A stretch of DNA of 49,360 nt from Opitutales bacterium (GTDB lineage: Bacteria > Verrucomicrobiota > Verrucomicrobiia > Opitutales > Oceanipulchritudinaceae): assembly GCA_016928295.1 (NCBI GenBank), contig JAFGLA010000084.1, positions 1 through 49,360 of the forward strand. Reading direction: 5' to 3'. Below are positions 16,722 to 25,677 of this stretch, piece by piece (positions within the stretch are counted from its first letter, which is position 1; each line of letters begins with the position of its first letter). The notes under the pieces are model-generated. The model had not been told where the DNA came from. It did no database searches and saw nothing but the letters and a program-made list of their open reading frames with translations. The position numbers and the translations under genes are program-made.

Positions 16722-18551
16722 ATGAAACGTTCAAGCATCATATCCCTGTTAACACTTTGTATCTCAGTGGGATTGAACGCATCGGAACAGGCTCTGCCCG
16801 TGGGGGCGCAGAGCCTGTTCCAGGACGAACCGCTTAATTCGCTCAAGGTGAACGTCCAGCCCTACGCGGCAGAGGCATCCTCGGTAAAGATAGTCACAGT
16901 CGATGACGCCTCGTTTTCCAGCGCATGGCAGGTCCGAAGTGGCGAGGACGTGCGCAATGTGGAAGATGTGGAGCTTGAAGGCTTTAGCGACATAGCAGTC
17001 GAAGAGGGCGGAACGGCCCTCATACACTTCTGGGCACGCTGCACGCAGACGATAGACGAAAGCGGAATGGGCAGAGTATTCGTCCACGTTCGCAAAAACG
17101 GAGTGGATTTCAACAGCAGCATACTGGCCACAGTCAGCGCAGGGCAGCAGTGGCAGGAGTTCTTTCTGCCCTTCAAGTTCATAGGCAGCTATCCCGAAAA
17201 CGGGGCCGTCCTCCGCCTGCGCTTCGGCTTCCCGGGGCAGACCGTGGAATTGGGCGGTCTTGAAGTAACTTATTACGGAAAAACGAAAGAGCTTTCGGAA
17301 TTGCCGCGCACCCTCTTTACATATGCAGGAAGAGAAGCGGACGCGGAATGGCGCAAGGAGGCTCTCGAACGCATCGAAAAGATTCGCAAGCGCGATCTGC
17401 AAATCCGCGTCGTGGACGCCTCCGGCAAGCCCGTTGACGCAGCGAGTCTAAGCCTCAAGCAGAAGCGTTCGGCATTTCAGTTCGGAACTGCCATCCCCTT
17501 GATACGACTCACAGCAGAGGGTAGGGATAACGAGATTTTCCGTGAGAAAGTGTTGGAGCTGTTTGAAGCCGCCAGCCCCGAGAATGATTTGAAGTGGCCC
17601 GTGTGGCTGGGCGAGTGGAACGATCTTGCTCCCTATTCACATCAGAAGGCTATCGCTGGGCTTGAATGGCTCAAGGAGCGCGGCTTCCACCTTCGCGGTC
17701 ACGTCCTTGTATGGCCGGGCTGGAAGAATCTGCCGCAGATTACGCACGAGCTTCGCGACGCAGGCAGGGCAGAAGAAATTCTGCCGATAATCGACGAACA
17801 CATCCGCGAGATGGGCGAAGTCACACGCGATCTGTTGCCGGAGTGGGACGTGCTCAACGAGCCGTACACGAACCACGACCTGATGGATCTTTTCGGGCCG
17901 CAGATCATGGTTCGCTGGTTCAAGGTCGCCCGTGAAGCGTTCCCCGACGCCGCGCTGTACTTCAACGACTTTTCAAATCACGATCAGGTGTTGGACGCAG
18001 CCCATGTTGCGCACTTTGAAGAGACTTTCCGCTACTTGCTGGATAATGGCGCTCCCGTGGACGGGCTTGGACTTCAAGCCCACATCAGCGGCCAGCCGAA
18101 CGATCCTGAGCGCGTCCTGGCCACGTTGGACCGCTACTCCAAGGCGAGCGGAGGGCTGCCCATTCGCTTTACCGAATTTGACATCCGCACCGAAGACGAA
18201 GAGCTTCAGGCAGACTATACGAGGGACTTTTTTATCCTCGCATTCAGCCACCCGGACGTTGTCGGCATACAGCTCTGGGGCTTCTGGGAGGGCGCGCACT
18301 GGATACCCCTTGGTGCCATGTACCGCAAAGACTGGAGCGAAAAACCCAATGCCGCCGTTTACAAGGACCTTGTTCTCAAGCAGTGGCGTACGAACTTGTG
18401 CGCCGAAACGGGAGCGCATGGCGAATATACCACCCGCGCCTTCCTTGGAGACTACGAGCTAAATGTCGAGCATGACGGGCGCGTTGTAACGAAGACTTTC
18501 ACCCTGCCGTCCGGCGACAGCCCGCAGCAGGTACTAATAACCCTTGAGTAA
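16722..18551 (+). CDS. Secreted GH10 endo-1,4-beta-xylanase with N-terminal carbohydrate-binding-like domain
   Basis: A 609-aa retaining xylanase that cuts the beta-1,4-xylan backbone. A signal peptide (1-20) is followed by a beta-rich module (about 35-190) whose position and pattern fit a CBM4/9/22-like domain. The GH10 barrel is at about 240-555: HVLVWPGW (327-334), WDVLNEP (375-381; acid/base Glu380), FTEFDI (483-488; nucleophile Glu485) and LWGFWEG (518-524). A short beta tail resembles that of plant-type GH10 enzymes with CBM22 modules. The gene is 21 bp before the GH115 gene, so co-transcription and a joint attack on glucuronoxylan are likely. Confidence 0.92.
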   Translation: MKRSSIISLLTLCISVGLNASEQALPVGAQSLFQDEPLNSLKVNVQPYAAEASSVKIVTVDDASFSSAWQVRSGEDVRNVEDVELEGFSDIAVEEGGTALIHFWARCTQTIDESGMGRVFVHVRKNGVDFNSSILATVSAGQQWQEFFLPFKFIGSYPENGAVLRLRFGFPGQTVELGGLEVTYYGKTKELSELPRTLFTYAGREADAEWRKEALERIEKIRKRDLQIRVVDASGKPVDAASLSLKQKRSAFQFGTAIPLIRLTAEGRDNEIFREKVLELFEAASPENDLKWPVWLGEWNDLAPYSHQKAIAGLEWLKERGFHLRGHVLVWPGWKNLPQITHELRDAGRAEEILPIIDEHIREMGEVTRDLLPEWDVLNEPYTNHDLMDLFGPQIMVRWFKVAREAFPDAALYFNDFSNHDQVLDAAHVAHFEETFRYLLDNGAPVDGLGLQAHISGQPNDPERVLATLDRYSKASGGLPIRFTEFDIRTEDEELQADYTRDFFILAFSHPDVVGIQLWGFWEGAHWIPLGAMYRKDWSEKPNAAVYKDLVLKQWRTNLCAETGAHGEYTTRAFLGDYELNVEHDGRVVTKTFTLPSGDSPQQVLITLE

Positions 18552-18572
18552 ACCCCTCGAACTATCGGAACG

Positions 18573-21506
18573 ATGAAGTTGTCCTTCAGACACTGTGCAA
18601 TTCTGGTATTGTCGTGCGCATTCGGTACCTCGCTTCAGCTTGAAGCGGGCATCGTATGTGACTCCGGCATTCAAAATTCGCTCGAAATCGCCAACACCAA
18701 AGAAGCACTGCCAATACTGGTGGATACTGCCGACTGGTGGGGCGTAAGCCGCGCAAGCGGCGACCTTAAGGCAGACATTGAACGCGTTTCTGGCATCTTG
18801 CCGGAAATCGTGAACGACGTGAAGTCCGCTGGTAAAATGGCCGTCATCGTCGGTACACTCGGCAAGAGTGCGCATATCGACGCCATGGCCGAAGCTGGCA
18901 AAATTGACGCCTCTCTACTTGAAGGCCGCTGGGAGTCGTTCCTGCTTGAAGTCGTGGAGCAACCGTTGCCAGGCATCGAGCGCGCTCTAGTTATTGCAGG
19001 CAGCGACAAGCGCGGCACAATCTATGGCATATACACCCTTTCGCAGGAAATGGGCGTATCGCCCTGGTACTGGTTTGCGGACGTGCCCACGGCTCGGCGC
19101 GACAGCGTTAACGTATCCGGCAGACTTTACGACGACGGTCCGACGGTGAAATACCGAGGCATTTTCATAAACGACGAGGCTCCCGCCTTTTCCGGCTGGG
19201 CGGCAGAGAAGTTTGGGGGAGTGAACAGCGAGTGCTATTCCCACATCTTCGAGCTGCTCCTGCGCCTGAAGGGCAACTACATGTGGCCCGCGATGTGGAA
19301 CAACGCATTTAACGAAGACGATCCGGAAAGCCCGCGCCTGGCCGACGCCTACGGCATCGTGATGGGCACGTCCCACCACGAGCCGATGATTCGTTCCCAA
19401 AAGGAATGGCACAGAAACGGCACCGGTGCTTGGAACTACGAGACAAACGGCGAAGTGCTACGCAAGTTCTGGGCTGACGGCATAGCACGAAATAAAGACC
19501 TTGAAAGCATCGTGACAATGGGTATGCGAGGCGACGGCGACGAGGCCATGAGCGAGGATACCAACACCGCACTGCTTGAGAAAATCGTGGCCGACCAGCG
19601 CACGATACTTGTCCGCGAAACCGGAAAGAATATCGAGGAAATCCCGCAGATGTGGGCCTTGTACAAAGAGGTGCAGGACTATTACGAGCACGGGATGCGC
19701 GTGCCTGACGACGTTACACTCCTCTGGTGTGATGACAACTGGGGCAACATTCGCCGCCTTCCCTTGACCGAGGAGCGCAAGCGTTCCGGCGGCGCGGGCA
19801 TCTATTACCATGTGGACTACGTTGGAGGACCGCGTTCCTATAAATGGCTGAACACTATTCCGCTTACCAAGATCTGGGAGCAGATGCACCTTGCCTGGCA
19901 GTACGAGGCAACGCGCATATGGATTGTGAACGTGGGAGACTTGAAGCCCATGGAGCTGCCCATTTCCTTCTTCCTCGACTACGGATGGGATCCCGAGGCG
20001 CTTCCTTACGACTGTGTTGCGCAGTACCAGAAAGATTGGGCCGCGCAGCAGTTTGGAGCCGAAAACGCGGCAGAAATCGCTTCGCTTCTGGATTTTTACA
20101 CCAAGGCGAATGCCCTGCGTAAGCCCGAGATGACTGCGGCGCACACGTTCAGCGTGCTAAACCACGCAGAGGCCGAAGATGTCCTTTCAAACTGGAAGAA
20201 AGCCGCAGCACTTGCTGAAGAGTTGATGGGCACGATTCCCGCAGAGAAGAAGGATGCCTTCTTCCAGCTTGTGTATTACCCGGTGGTGGCCTGCGCGAAC
20301 CTTAACGAGATGTACATCAGTGCCGCGCGCAACGATGCATACGCTCACATGGGGCGAGCTTCCGCGAACACCTATTCCGAGCGCGTGCGCAAGCTATTCG
20401 CCAAAGATCAGGAACTTGCACGTCAGTACAATGAAGAGCTGGCAGGCGGCAAGTGGAGCCACATGATGGACCAGAAGAACATCGGCTGGACCTATTGGCA
20501 GCAGCCGCCTCTTGAAAGGGCACCTGCTGTAAGTAAAGTTCAGCCGCTTGAAGACGGTGCCATAGGCGTTTCGCTGGAGGCATATCCGTTCGCATGGCCT
20601 GAGAACGACATTTTCCAGCCCCGCGCACGTCCATTGCCTGTGTATGAGGGAGATAAAACCCCCACAGTGTTCGAAGTGTTCAACCGTTCTGACAAGCCCG
20701 TGGACTGGGCAGCGCGAGTCACTAGCCCTTGGGCAAAGCTGTCACTTGGCAAGTCATGTCCCAAGGCCGCGTCCGACTACTCATCGACACTTGTAGGTGC
20801 CGATTCCGTCTCCATGACCCTGCTTGTTGACTGGGCTGCAATTCCCGCAGACGCGAACTCTGCTGAAGTGGAAATTACCGGCATGGGGCCTGAAGGGCCT
20901 TGCAAGGTCCTTCTTGGCTTCCCGCTCGTGCGCAACCCCGGCACAAATCTGCCCTGGCTGGACAAAAACCGCGCCATCGCACTTGAAGCCTCGACATACA
21001 GCGAGGCCGTGGCAGGGCAGGGCGTTACCTGGAAGACGCTGGAAAACTACGGCATAGGCTACGGACGCAACGCCGTTACCACGCTGCCCTCTGTTCACGA
21101 ACGTCTTATCCCCGGCGGCGACAGCCCGCATCTGGCCTACGATGTGTTCTTCAAGGACGCTGGCGAATACACGCTTGAACTCCAGCTCGCACCGACGCTC
21201 AACTTCCTCTCAGGCGACGGCATCAAGGTGGCCATTTCCATCGACGACGCCGAGCCGCAGATACTCACCGTCGGCCCGAAGGTGGACTCCGCCGATTGGG
21301 GCAAGGCCGTGAGCGAAGGCGTGCGCAAGCTAGTCTCAAAACACAAGGTGACAAGCGCCGGAGAACACCGCATCAAGGTTTGGTATGTGGACCCGGGCGT
21401 AGTGGTAAGGCAGATAATTGTTAATACCGACGCGCTGGCCCAACGCCCAAGTTACCTCGGCCCGCTTGGCATGGAGGAAATTCTTCCCTGCTGCGGAGTC
21501 AAATAG
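18573..21506 (+). CDS. GH115 xylan alpha-1,2-glucuronidase
   Basis: A 977-aa GH115 enzyme, the inverting family that removes (4-O-methyl-)glucuronic acid from internal and terminal xylose units of xylan. A signal peptide of about 25 residues is present. Family hallmarks are KYRGIFINDEAP, LLLRLKGNYMWPAMWNNAF, GTSHHEPM, GMRGDGDEAM, LLWCDDNWGN and HVDYVGGPRSYKW, followed by a helical domain and C-terminal beta domains. The length fits the family. It supplies the uronate for the genes directly downstream (UxuB, UxuA, KdgK, Eda, UxaC, TRAP). A strong hairpin follows at 21515-21553, so the uronate genes may also have their own promoter. Confidence 0.93.
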   Translation: MKLSFRHCAILVLSCAFGTSLQLEAGIVCDSGIQNSLEIANTKEALPILVDTADWWGVSRASGDLKADIERVSGILPEIVNDVKSAGKMAVIVGTLGKSAHIDAMAEAGKIDASLLEGRWESFLLEVVEQPLPGIERALVIAGSDKRGTIYGIYTLSQEMGVSPWYWFADVPTARRDSVNVSGRLYDDGPTVKYRGIFINDEAPAFSGWAAEKFGGVNSECYSHIFELLLRLKGNYMWPAMWNNAFNEDDPESPRLADAYGIVMGTSHHEPMIRSQKEWHRNGTGAWNYETNGEVLRKFWADGIARNKDLESIVTMGMRGDGDEAMSEDTNTALLEKIVADQRTILVRETGKNIEEIPQMWALYKEVQDYYEHGMRVPDDVTLLWCDDNWGNIRRLPLTEERKRSGGAGIYYHVDYVGGPRSYKWLNTIPLTKIWEQMHLAWQYEATRIWIVNVGDLKPMELPISFFLDYGWDPEALPYDCVAQYQKDWAAQQFGAENAAEIASLLDFYTKANALRKPEMTAAHTFSVLNHAEAEDVLSNWKKAAALAEELMGTIPAEKKDAFFQLVYYPVVACANLNEMYISAARNDAYAHMGRASANTYSERVRKLFAKDQELARQYNEELAGGKWSHMMDQKNIGWTYWQQPPLERAPAVSKVQPLEDGAIGVSLEAYPFAWPENDIFQPRARPLPVYEGDKTPTVFEVFNRSDKPVDWAARVTSPWAKLSLGKSCPKAASDYSSTLVGADSVSMTLLVDWAAIPADANSAEVEITGMGPEGPCKVLLGFPLVRNPGTNLPWLDKNRAIALEASTYSEAVAGQGVTWKTLENYGIGYGRNAVTTLPSVHERLIPGGDSPHLAYDVFFKDAGEYTLELQLAPTLNFLSGDGIKVAISIDDAEPQILTVGPKVDSADWGKAVSEGVRKLVSKHKVTSAGEHRIKVWYVDPGVVVRQIIVNTDALAQRPSYLGPLGMEEILPCCGVK

Positions 21507-21514
21507 CATTTCTA

Positions 21515-21553
21515 AAGGCGGCGGGAGGGTGTAATCATCCCTCCCGCCGCCTT
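21515..21553 (+). terminator. Strong stem-loop after the GH115 gene
   Basis: A perfect 15-bp GC-rich stem (21515-21529 with 21539-21553) with a 9-nt loop, starting 8 nt after the stop. Only scattered T residues follow (TAGTTTT at 21560-21566), so read-through into the uronate genes is possible. It may set a ratio between enzyme and catabolic mRNA. Confidence 0.7.
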
Positions 21554-21621
21554 CATTCAATAGTTTTAACAAAGCTCTAATGGCACAGTTTGAAGAGCAG
21601 TCATAGTCTGGCATTACACAC

Positions 21622-22440
21622 ATGAATAATCCATTCGACATTAGTGGTCTGGTAGTTGTTGTAACTGGCGCCGCAGGCGTCCTCGCAGGGCAGACCGCCC
21701 GTCATCTAGCCGAACAGGGCGCCACAGTGGCCCTGCTCGACCTAAACAAGGAAAAACTCGACGCCCGTGTGGCAGAGTTTGAGAAGGACGGACTCAAGGC
21801 CAGCGGCCACGTGTCAAATGTCCTCAGCGAGGAGATTCTTGCCAAGACCTGCGAAGAAGTTGTGTCCATGCACGGTCATGTCGATGCGCTCATCAACGGT
21901 GCAGGCGGCAACATGCCCGGCGCGACAATCCCGCCCGACAAGACGATTTTCGACCTCAAGGTTGAAGACTGGGATAAGGTGCTCGCCCTGAACCTCAAGG
22001 GTTCGCTCCTGCCCTCGATGGCGTTCGGCAAAGCGATGCTTCAAAGCCCTAACAAGTGCTCCATCGTGAACTTCTCCTCGATGGCAGCCACGCGCATGAT
22101 TACCCGCGTTCTCGGTTACTCCAACGCCAAGGCGGGTATTGACAACCTCACGCGCTGGATGGCGATGGAGTTTGCCCGCACAAACGGCGACAAGATTCGC
22201 GTCAACGCAGTGGCCCCGGGCTTCTTCATCGGCGACCAGAACCGCGGCCTCCTCATCAACCCCGACGGCTCTCTTACCGAGCGTTCGCACAAGGTCATCA
22301 ACCAGACCCCGATGGGCCGCTTCGGCGAATCGCCCGAGGTTCCCGGCACGATCCAGTTCCTCATCAGCCCTGCTGCCAGCTTTATCACCGGCCAGATTCT
22401 GGCAATCGACGGCGGCTTCAGCATATTCAGCGGCGTGTAA
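21622..22440 (+). CDS. uxuB: SDR-family D-mannonate oxidoreductase (fructuronate reductase)
   Basis: A 272-aa short-chain dehydrogenase. It has the cofactor motif TGAAGVLAG (15-23), NGAGG (92-96), active-site Ser152/153, and Tyr166 and Lys170 in GYSNAK. The distinctive blocks NGAGGNMPGAT, SSMAA, APGFFIGDQNRGLL and TPMGRFGE match the SDR-type fructuronate reductases (UxuB/YjmF of Bacillus) rather than the E. coli long-chain type. It would reduce D-fructuronate to D-mannonate with NAD(P)H. The next gene, mannonate dehydratase, uses the product. No Shine-Dalgarno sequence precedes the ATG. Confidence 0.88.
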   Translation: MNNPFDISGLVVVVTGAAGVLAGQTARHLAEQGATVALLDLNKEKLDARVAEFEKDGLKASGHVSNVLSEEILAKTCEEVVSMHGHVDALINGAGGNMPGATIPPDKTIFDLKVEDWDKVLALNLKGSLLPSMAFGKAMLQSPNKCSIVNFSSMAATRMITRVLGYSNAKAGIDNLTRWMAMEFARTNGDKIRVNAVAPGFFIGDQNRGLLINPDGSLTERSHKVINQTPMGRFGESPEVPGTIQFLISPAASFITGQILAIDGGFSIFSGV

Positions 22441-22463
22441 TCAACCACTTACTTATTCTTTCC

Positions 22464-23660
22464 ATGAATCGCGACGCAATGCTCAAGGAATGTTTCCGCT
22501 GGTTCGGCCCAAACGATCCGGTGAGCCTTCAGGACATACGCCAGTGCGGCTGCATGGGCGTGTTCACCTCGCTTCACCACATTCCCTATGGGGAACTCTG
22601 GACGCGCGAGGATATACGCAAGCGCGTGGACCAGCTCTCCGAATACGGCCTTGAGTGGTCCGCCGTGGAGAGCCTGCCCATCAGCGAGGCCATTCGCACA
22701 CGCACGGGAGACTTCGAGCGCCACCTCGAAAACTACCGCAAGAGCATCGAGAACCTCGCCGCCGAGGGCGTGCCGCTCATCATCTACAACTTCATGCCCG
22801 CGCTCGACTGGGTGCGCACCGACCTTGCGTGGAAGATGCCCGACGGCAGCGAGTGCCTGCACTTCGACCCGGCCCGCTTCGGCGTGTTCGAGATGCACAT
22901 GCTCAAGCGCCCAGGCGCGGAGAAGGACTACACGCCTGAGCAGGTTGTCAAGGCCAAGGCCATGTTCGACGCCATGGACGAGGCCGAACGTGCCAAGTTC
23001 GAGAAGGCGATTCTGGACGTGTTCCCGGGCGTCAAGATGGGCGTCACGCTCGACAGCTTCCGCGCCATGCTCGCCAAATACGACGGCATCGACGAGGCAA
23101 AGCTGCGCGAGCATTACCGCCTCTTCCTCGAAGCCGTGGTCCCGACTGCAGAGCGCGTCGGTGCGCGGCTTGCCGTCCACCCGGACGACCCGCCGTTCCC
23201 GATTCTCGGCCTTGCCCGCATCGCATCGACAGAAAGCGACTTTCGCCAGATTGTCGAAATGGTGCCAAGCCCGGCCAACGGCATATGCTTCTGCACCGGC
23301 TCGCTTTCCGCCCGTGCCGACAACGATCTTACCGGCATGGTGCAGCGCCTTGGCAAGCATATCCACTGCGTGCACCTGCGCAGCGTGCAGCGCAACCCAG
23401 ACGGCACCTTCTACGAGGCGGCCCACATGGAAGGTTGTGCAAACATCCCGGCCGTGATGGCGGAGCTTCTGAAGCTCAACGACACAAAGCCCGCAGATGC
23501 GAAGCTGCCATTGCGTCCCGACCACGGCCGCCGTCTGCTGGACGACCTGAAGAAGCCCGTTAACCCGAATCCCGGCTACGATTGCCTCGGCCGCATGAAG
23601 GGCCTCGCCGAACTGCGCGGCCTGATGCACGGCCTTGTTTACGCATCGCAAAGCAAGTAA
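22464..23660 (+). CDS. uxuA: Mannonate dehydratase UxuA
   Basis: A 398-aa enzyme that dehydrates D-mannonate to 2-keto-3-deoxy-D-gluconate (KDG). Family motifs include FRWFGPNDPVSL (11-22), VESLPISEAIRTR (68-80) and the metal-site block HPDDPPFPI (239-247). FCTGS, HLRS (His304) and RPDHGRR (351-357) follow. Length and order match known UxuA proteins. It begins 23 bp after the SDR gene and ends 12 bp before the KDG kinase, so all three are probably one transcript. Confidence 0.94.
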   Translation: MNRDAMLKECFRWFGPNDPVSLQDIRQCGCMGVFTSLHHIPYGELWTREDIRKRVDQLSEYGLEWSAVESLPISEAIRTRTGDFERHLENYRKSIENLAAEGVPLIIYNFMPALDWVRTDLAWKMPDGSECLHFDPARFGVFEMHMLKRPGAEKDYTPEQVVKAKAMFDAMDEAERAKFEKAILDVFPGVKMGVTLDSFRAMLAKYDGIDEAKLREHYRLFLEAVVPTAERVGARLAVHPDDPPFPILGLARIASTESDFRQIVEMVPSPANGICFCTGSLSARADNDLTGMVQRLGKHIHCVHLRSVQRNPDGTFYEAAHMEGCANIPAVMAELLKLNDTKPADAKLPLRPDHGRRLLDDLKKPVNPNPGYDCLGRMKGLAELRGLMHGLVYASQSK

Positions 23661-23672
23661 GTAGTTATATTC

Positions 23673-24779
23673 ATGTTGACCATAAAGCCAGCTTCGGAGT
23701 GCCTGTATGCCTGTGTTTCCCTTGGTGAAGTCATGCTTCGCCTTGACCCGGGCGAAGGGCGCGTACACACAACGCGCAAGTTCGACGTTTGGGAAGGCGG
23801 CGGCGAATACAACGTCACACGCGGTCTGCGTCGCTGCTTCGGCCTGAAGACAGCCGTCGTCACGGCCTTTGCCGACAACCCGGTGGGTCGCTTGGTCGAG
23901 GACTTCATCCTAAACGGCGGCGTTGACACCGACTTCATCGTCTGGCGCGAATACGACGGGGTTGGGCGCAAGGTCCGCAACGGGTTGAACTTCACAGAGC
24001 GCGGTTTCGGAATACGCGGTGCCGTGGGTACGCCCGATCGCGGCCATACGGCCATTGCCCAACTTGCCCCGGGCGACGTGGACTGGGAGAAGATATTCGG
24101 CGAACGCGGCGCGCGCTGGTTCCACACAGGCGGTATTTACGCGGCCTTGAGCGACACGGCACCTCTTGTTATACTGGAGGCAGTGAAGGCCGCAAAGAAG
24201 CACGGCACAATGGTTAGCTATGATCTCAACTACCGTCCCTCGCTCTGGAAGGACTACGGGGGCCTTGCCAAGTGCCGCGAGGTGAACCGTGAAATTGCCA
24301 AATACGTCGATGTGATGATTGGCAATGAGGAGGACTTTACCGCCTGTCTTGGCTTCGAAGTCGAGGGCGTGGACCACAACCTGTCGAACGTCGAGGCGGA
24401 GTCTTTCAAGAAGATGATCGAGAAGGCCGTGGCGGAGTTCCCGAACTTCCGCGCCTGCGCCACGACTCTTCGCGGGGCAAAGACGGCCACTCTCAATGAG
24501 TGGAGCGCGCTGCTCTGGCATGACGGGGCCTTTTACGAGCCTGCCCGCAAGTTCCAGGGGCCTGACATTCTGGAAATCTTCGACCGCGTGGGCGGCGGCG
24601 ACAGCTTTGCCAGCGGCCTCATCTACGGCTTCCTTGCAAAGAACGATCCGCAAATGGCCATCAGCTACGGCTGCGCCCACGGCGCGCTAGCCATGACCAC
24701 TCCCGGCGACACCAGCATGGCCACTCTGAAAGAAGTGAAGAAAATTGCCGAAGGCGGCGGAGCCAGAGTGGAGAGGTAA
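23673..24779 (+). CDS. kdgK: 2-keto-3-deoxygluconate kinase (PfkB family)
   Basis: A 368-aa ribokinase/PfkB-fold kinase that probably phosphorylates KDG to KDPG with ATP. SLGEVMLRLDPGEGR (16-30) and the GGGEYNV substrate loop (42-48) are typical of KdgK. DLNYRPSLW (184-192) and VGGGDSFASG (306-315) follow, with Asp310 the catalytic base in the DTxGAGD-like anion hole; here the usual T-G-A-G-D is V-G-G-G-D. Identification is supported by its place between UxuA and Eda. An extragenic palindromic element separates it from the aldolase. Confidence 0.88.
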   Translation: MLTIKPASECLYACVSLGEVMLRLDPGEGRVHTTRKFDVWEGGGEYNVTRGLRRCFGLKTAVVTAFADNPVGRLVEDFILNGGVDTDFIVWREYDGVGRKVRNGLNFTERGFGIRGAVGTPDRGHTAIAQLAPGDVDWEKIFGERGARWFHTGGIYAALSDTAPLVILEAVKAAKKHGTMVSYDLNYRPSLWKDYGGLAKCREVNREIAKYVDVMIGNEEDFTACLGFEVEGVDHNLSNVEAESFKKMIEKAVAEFPNFRACATTLRGAKTATLNEWSALLWHDGAFYEPARKFQGPDILEIFDRVGGGDSFASGLIYGFLAKNDPQMAISYGCAHGALAMTTPGDTSMATLKEVKKIAEGGGARVER

Positions 24780-24848
24780 TACAATACGCTTTAATGTATG
24801 GAGTAAACACGTCAGGCATTATGCGTAAGTAATTCTCATAAGAATATT

Positions 24849-24940
24849 TAACCACAGATTACACAGATTTTCGCAGATATCTTTTTAAAATAAAAAGTTA
24901 TGATTTTATAATCTGTGTAAATCCGTGTAATCTGTGGTTA
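24849..24940. repeat. Extragenic inverted-repeat element (ACCACAGATTACACAGAT type)
   Basis: The 20-mer at 24849-24868 is repeated inverted at 24921-24940 with one mismatch. A partial internal copy of the right arm is at 24911-24920. The middle is extremely AT-rich. It lies between the KDG kinase and the aldolase and ends 38 bp before the aldolase ATG. I recognise this motif as a repeat seen between genes in many unrelated environmental genomes. It may fold as a long hairpin in the mRNA, and may affect expression of the downstream genes or be a MITE-like remnant. Confidence 0.75.
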
Positions 24941-24978
24941 TAAATAGTTTTTGTTTTTCTCAGTTAACATCATTTATT

Positions 24979-25623
24979 ATGAACGGTTTTGAACGCATTG
25001 CCTTGCAGCCCATTCTTCCTGTCATCGTCATTGACGACGCGGATTCAGCCCTGCCTCTGGCCGAGGCTCTGCTTGCGGGCGGGCTCTCTTCCATAGAGAT
25101 CACTTTCCGCACCGCCGCCGCGCCCGAGGCCATACGCCGAATTCGCGATGCACTGCCGGAAATGCACGTAGGCGCGGGCACAATCCTCCGCGTTGAGCAG
25201 GCAAAGGCCGCTTTGGATGCAGGTGCTCAGTTCGCCCTGTCTCCGGGCCTGAATGAAAAGGTCGTGCGCTATTTTGCAGAGCGCAAGGTGCCATTCATCC
25301 CGGGCATTATGACGCCGACCGAGATCGACCGCGCAACGGAACTGGGCTGCACCTTCCTGAAATTCTTCCCTGCCGAAAACGCAGGCGGCGCGGCTGCGCT
25401 AAAGGGCATGAACGCCCCCTTCAAGCACCTGAAGCTGAAGTTCTGCCCCACAGGCGGCCTTACCCTAGCAAACATGGGCGACTACCTTTCGATGCCCGAG
25501 GTGTTCGCCATAGGCGGCTCCTGGCTGGCAAAGCGCGAGCAGATAACAGGCGGCAAGTGGGGCGAAATCAGCCAGCAGGCAAAGGAAGCCCTGCAAACCG
25601 CAGCCAAGTTCAGGGCACGATAG
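24979..25623 (+). CDS. eda: 2-keto-3-deoxy-6-phosphogluconate (KDPG) aldolase
   Basis: A 214-aa class I aldolase that cleaves KDPG to pyruvate and glyceraldehyde-3-phosphate. The start is ATG 24979; a longer frame from 24934 would translate the inverted-repeat arm and has no family match there. LPVIVIDD (13-20), SIEITFRT (38-45; Glu40 and Arg44) and GAGTIL (65-70) are family blocks. LKFFPAE (127-133; Schiff-base Lys128), FCPTGG (155-160) and AIGGSW (177-182) complete the set. It is the last step of the uronate pathway here and 54 bp upstream of uxaC. Confidence 0.94.
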   Translation: MNGFERIALQPILPVIVIDDADSALPLAEALLAGGLSSIEITFRTAAAPEAIRRIRDALPEMHVGAGTILRVEQAKAALDAGAQFALSPGLNEKVVRYFAERKVPFIPGIMTPTEIDRATELGCTFLKFFPAENAGGAAALKGMNAPFKHLKLKFCPTGGLTLANMGDYLSMPEVFAIGGSWLAKREQITGGKWGEISQQAKEALQTAAKFRAR

Positions 25624-25677
25624 GGCCGTTTTGCATCAGGTCTTGATAGTAATTTTCGCATTACCCCGACTGCCTCC

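Noticed and set aside
22449-23768. 439-codon minus-strand ORF across uxuA
   Set aside because: uxuA on the plus strand has all family motifs. The long antisense frame comes from high-GC codon bias and has no family features.
24934-24978. Longer start for the KDPG aldolase
   Set aside because: The extra residues would be encoded by the inverted-repeat arm and an AT-rich spacer, and the aldolase family begins at the ATG 24979.
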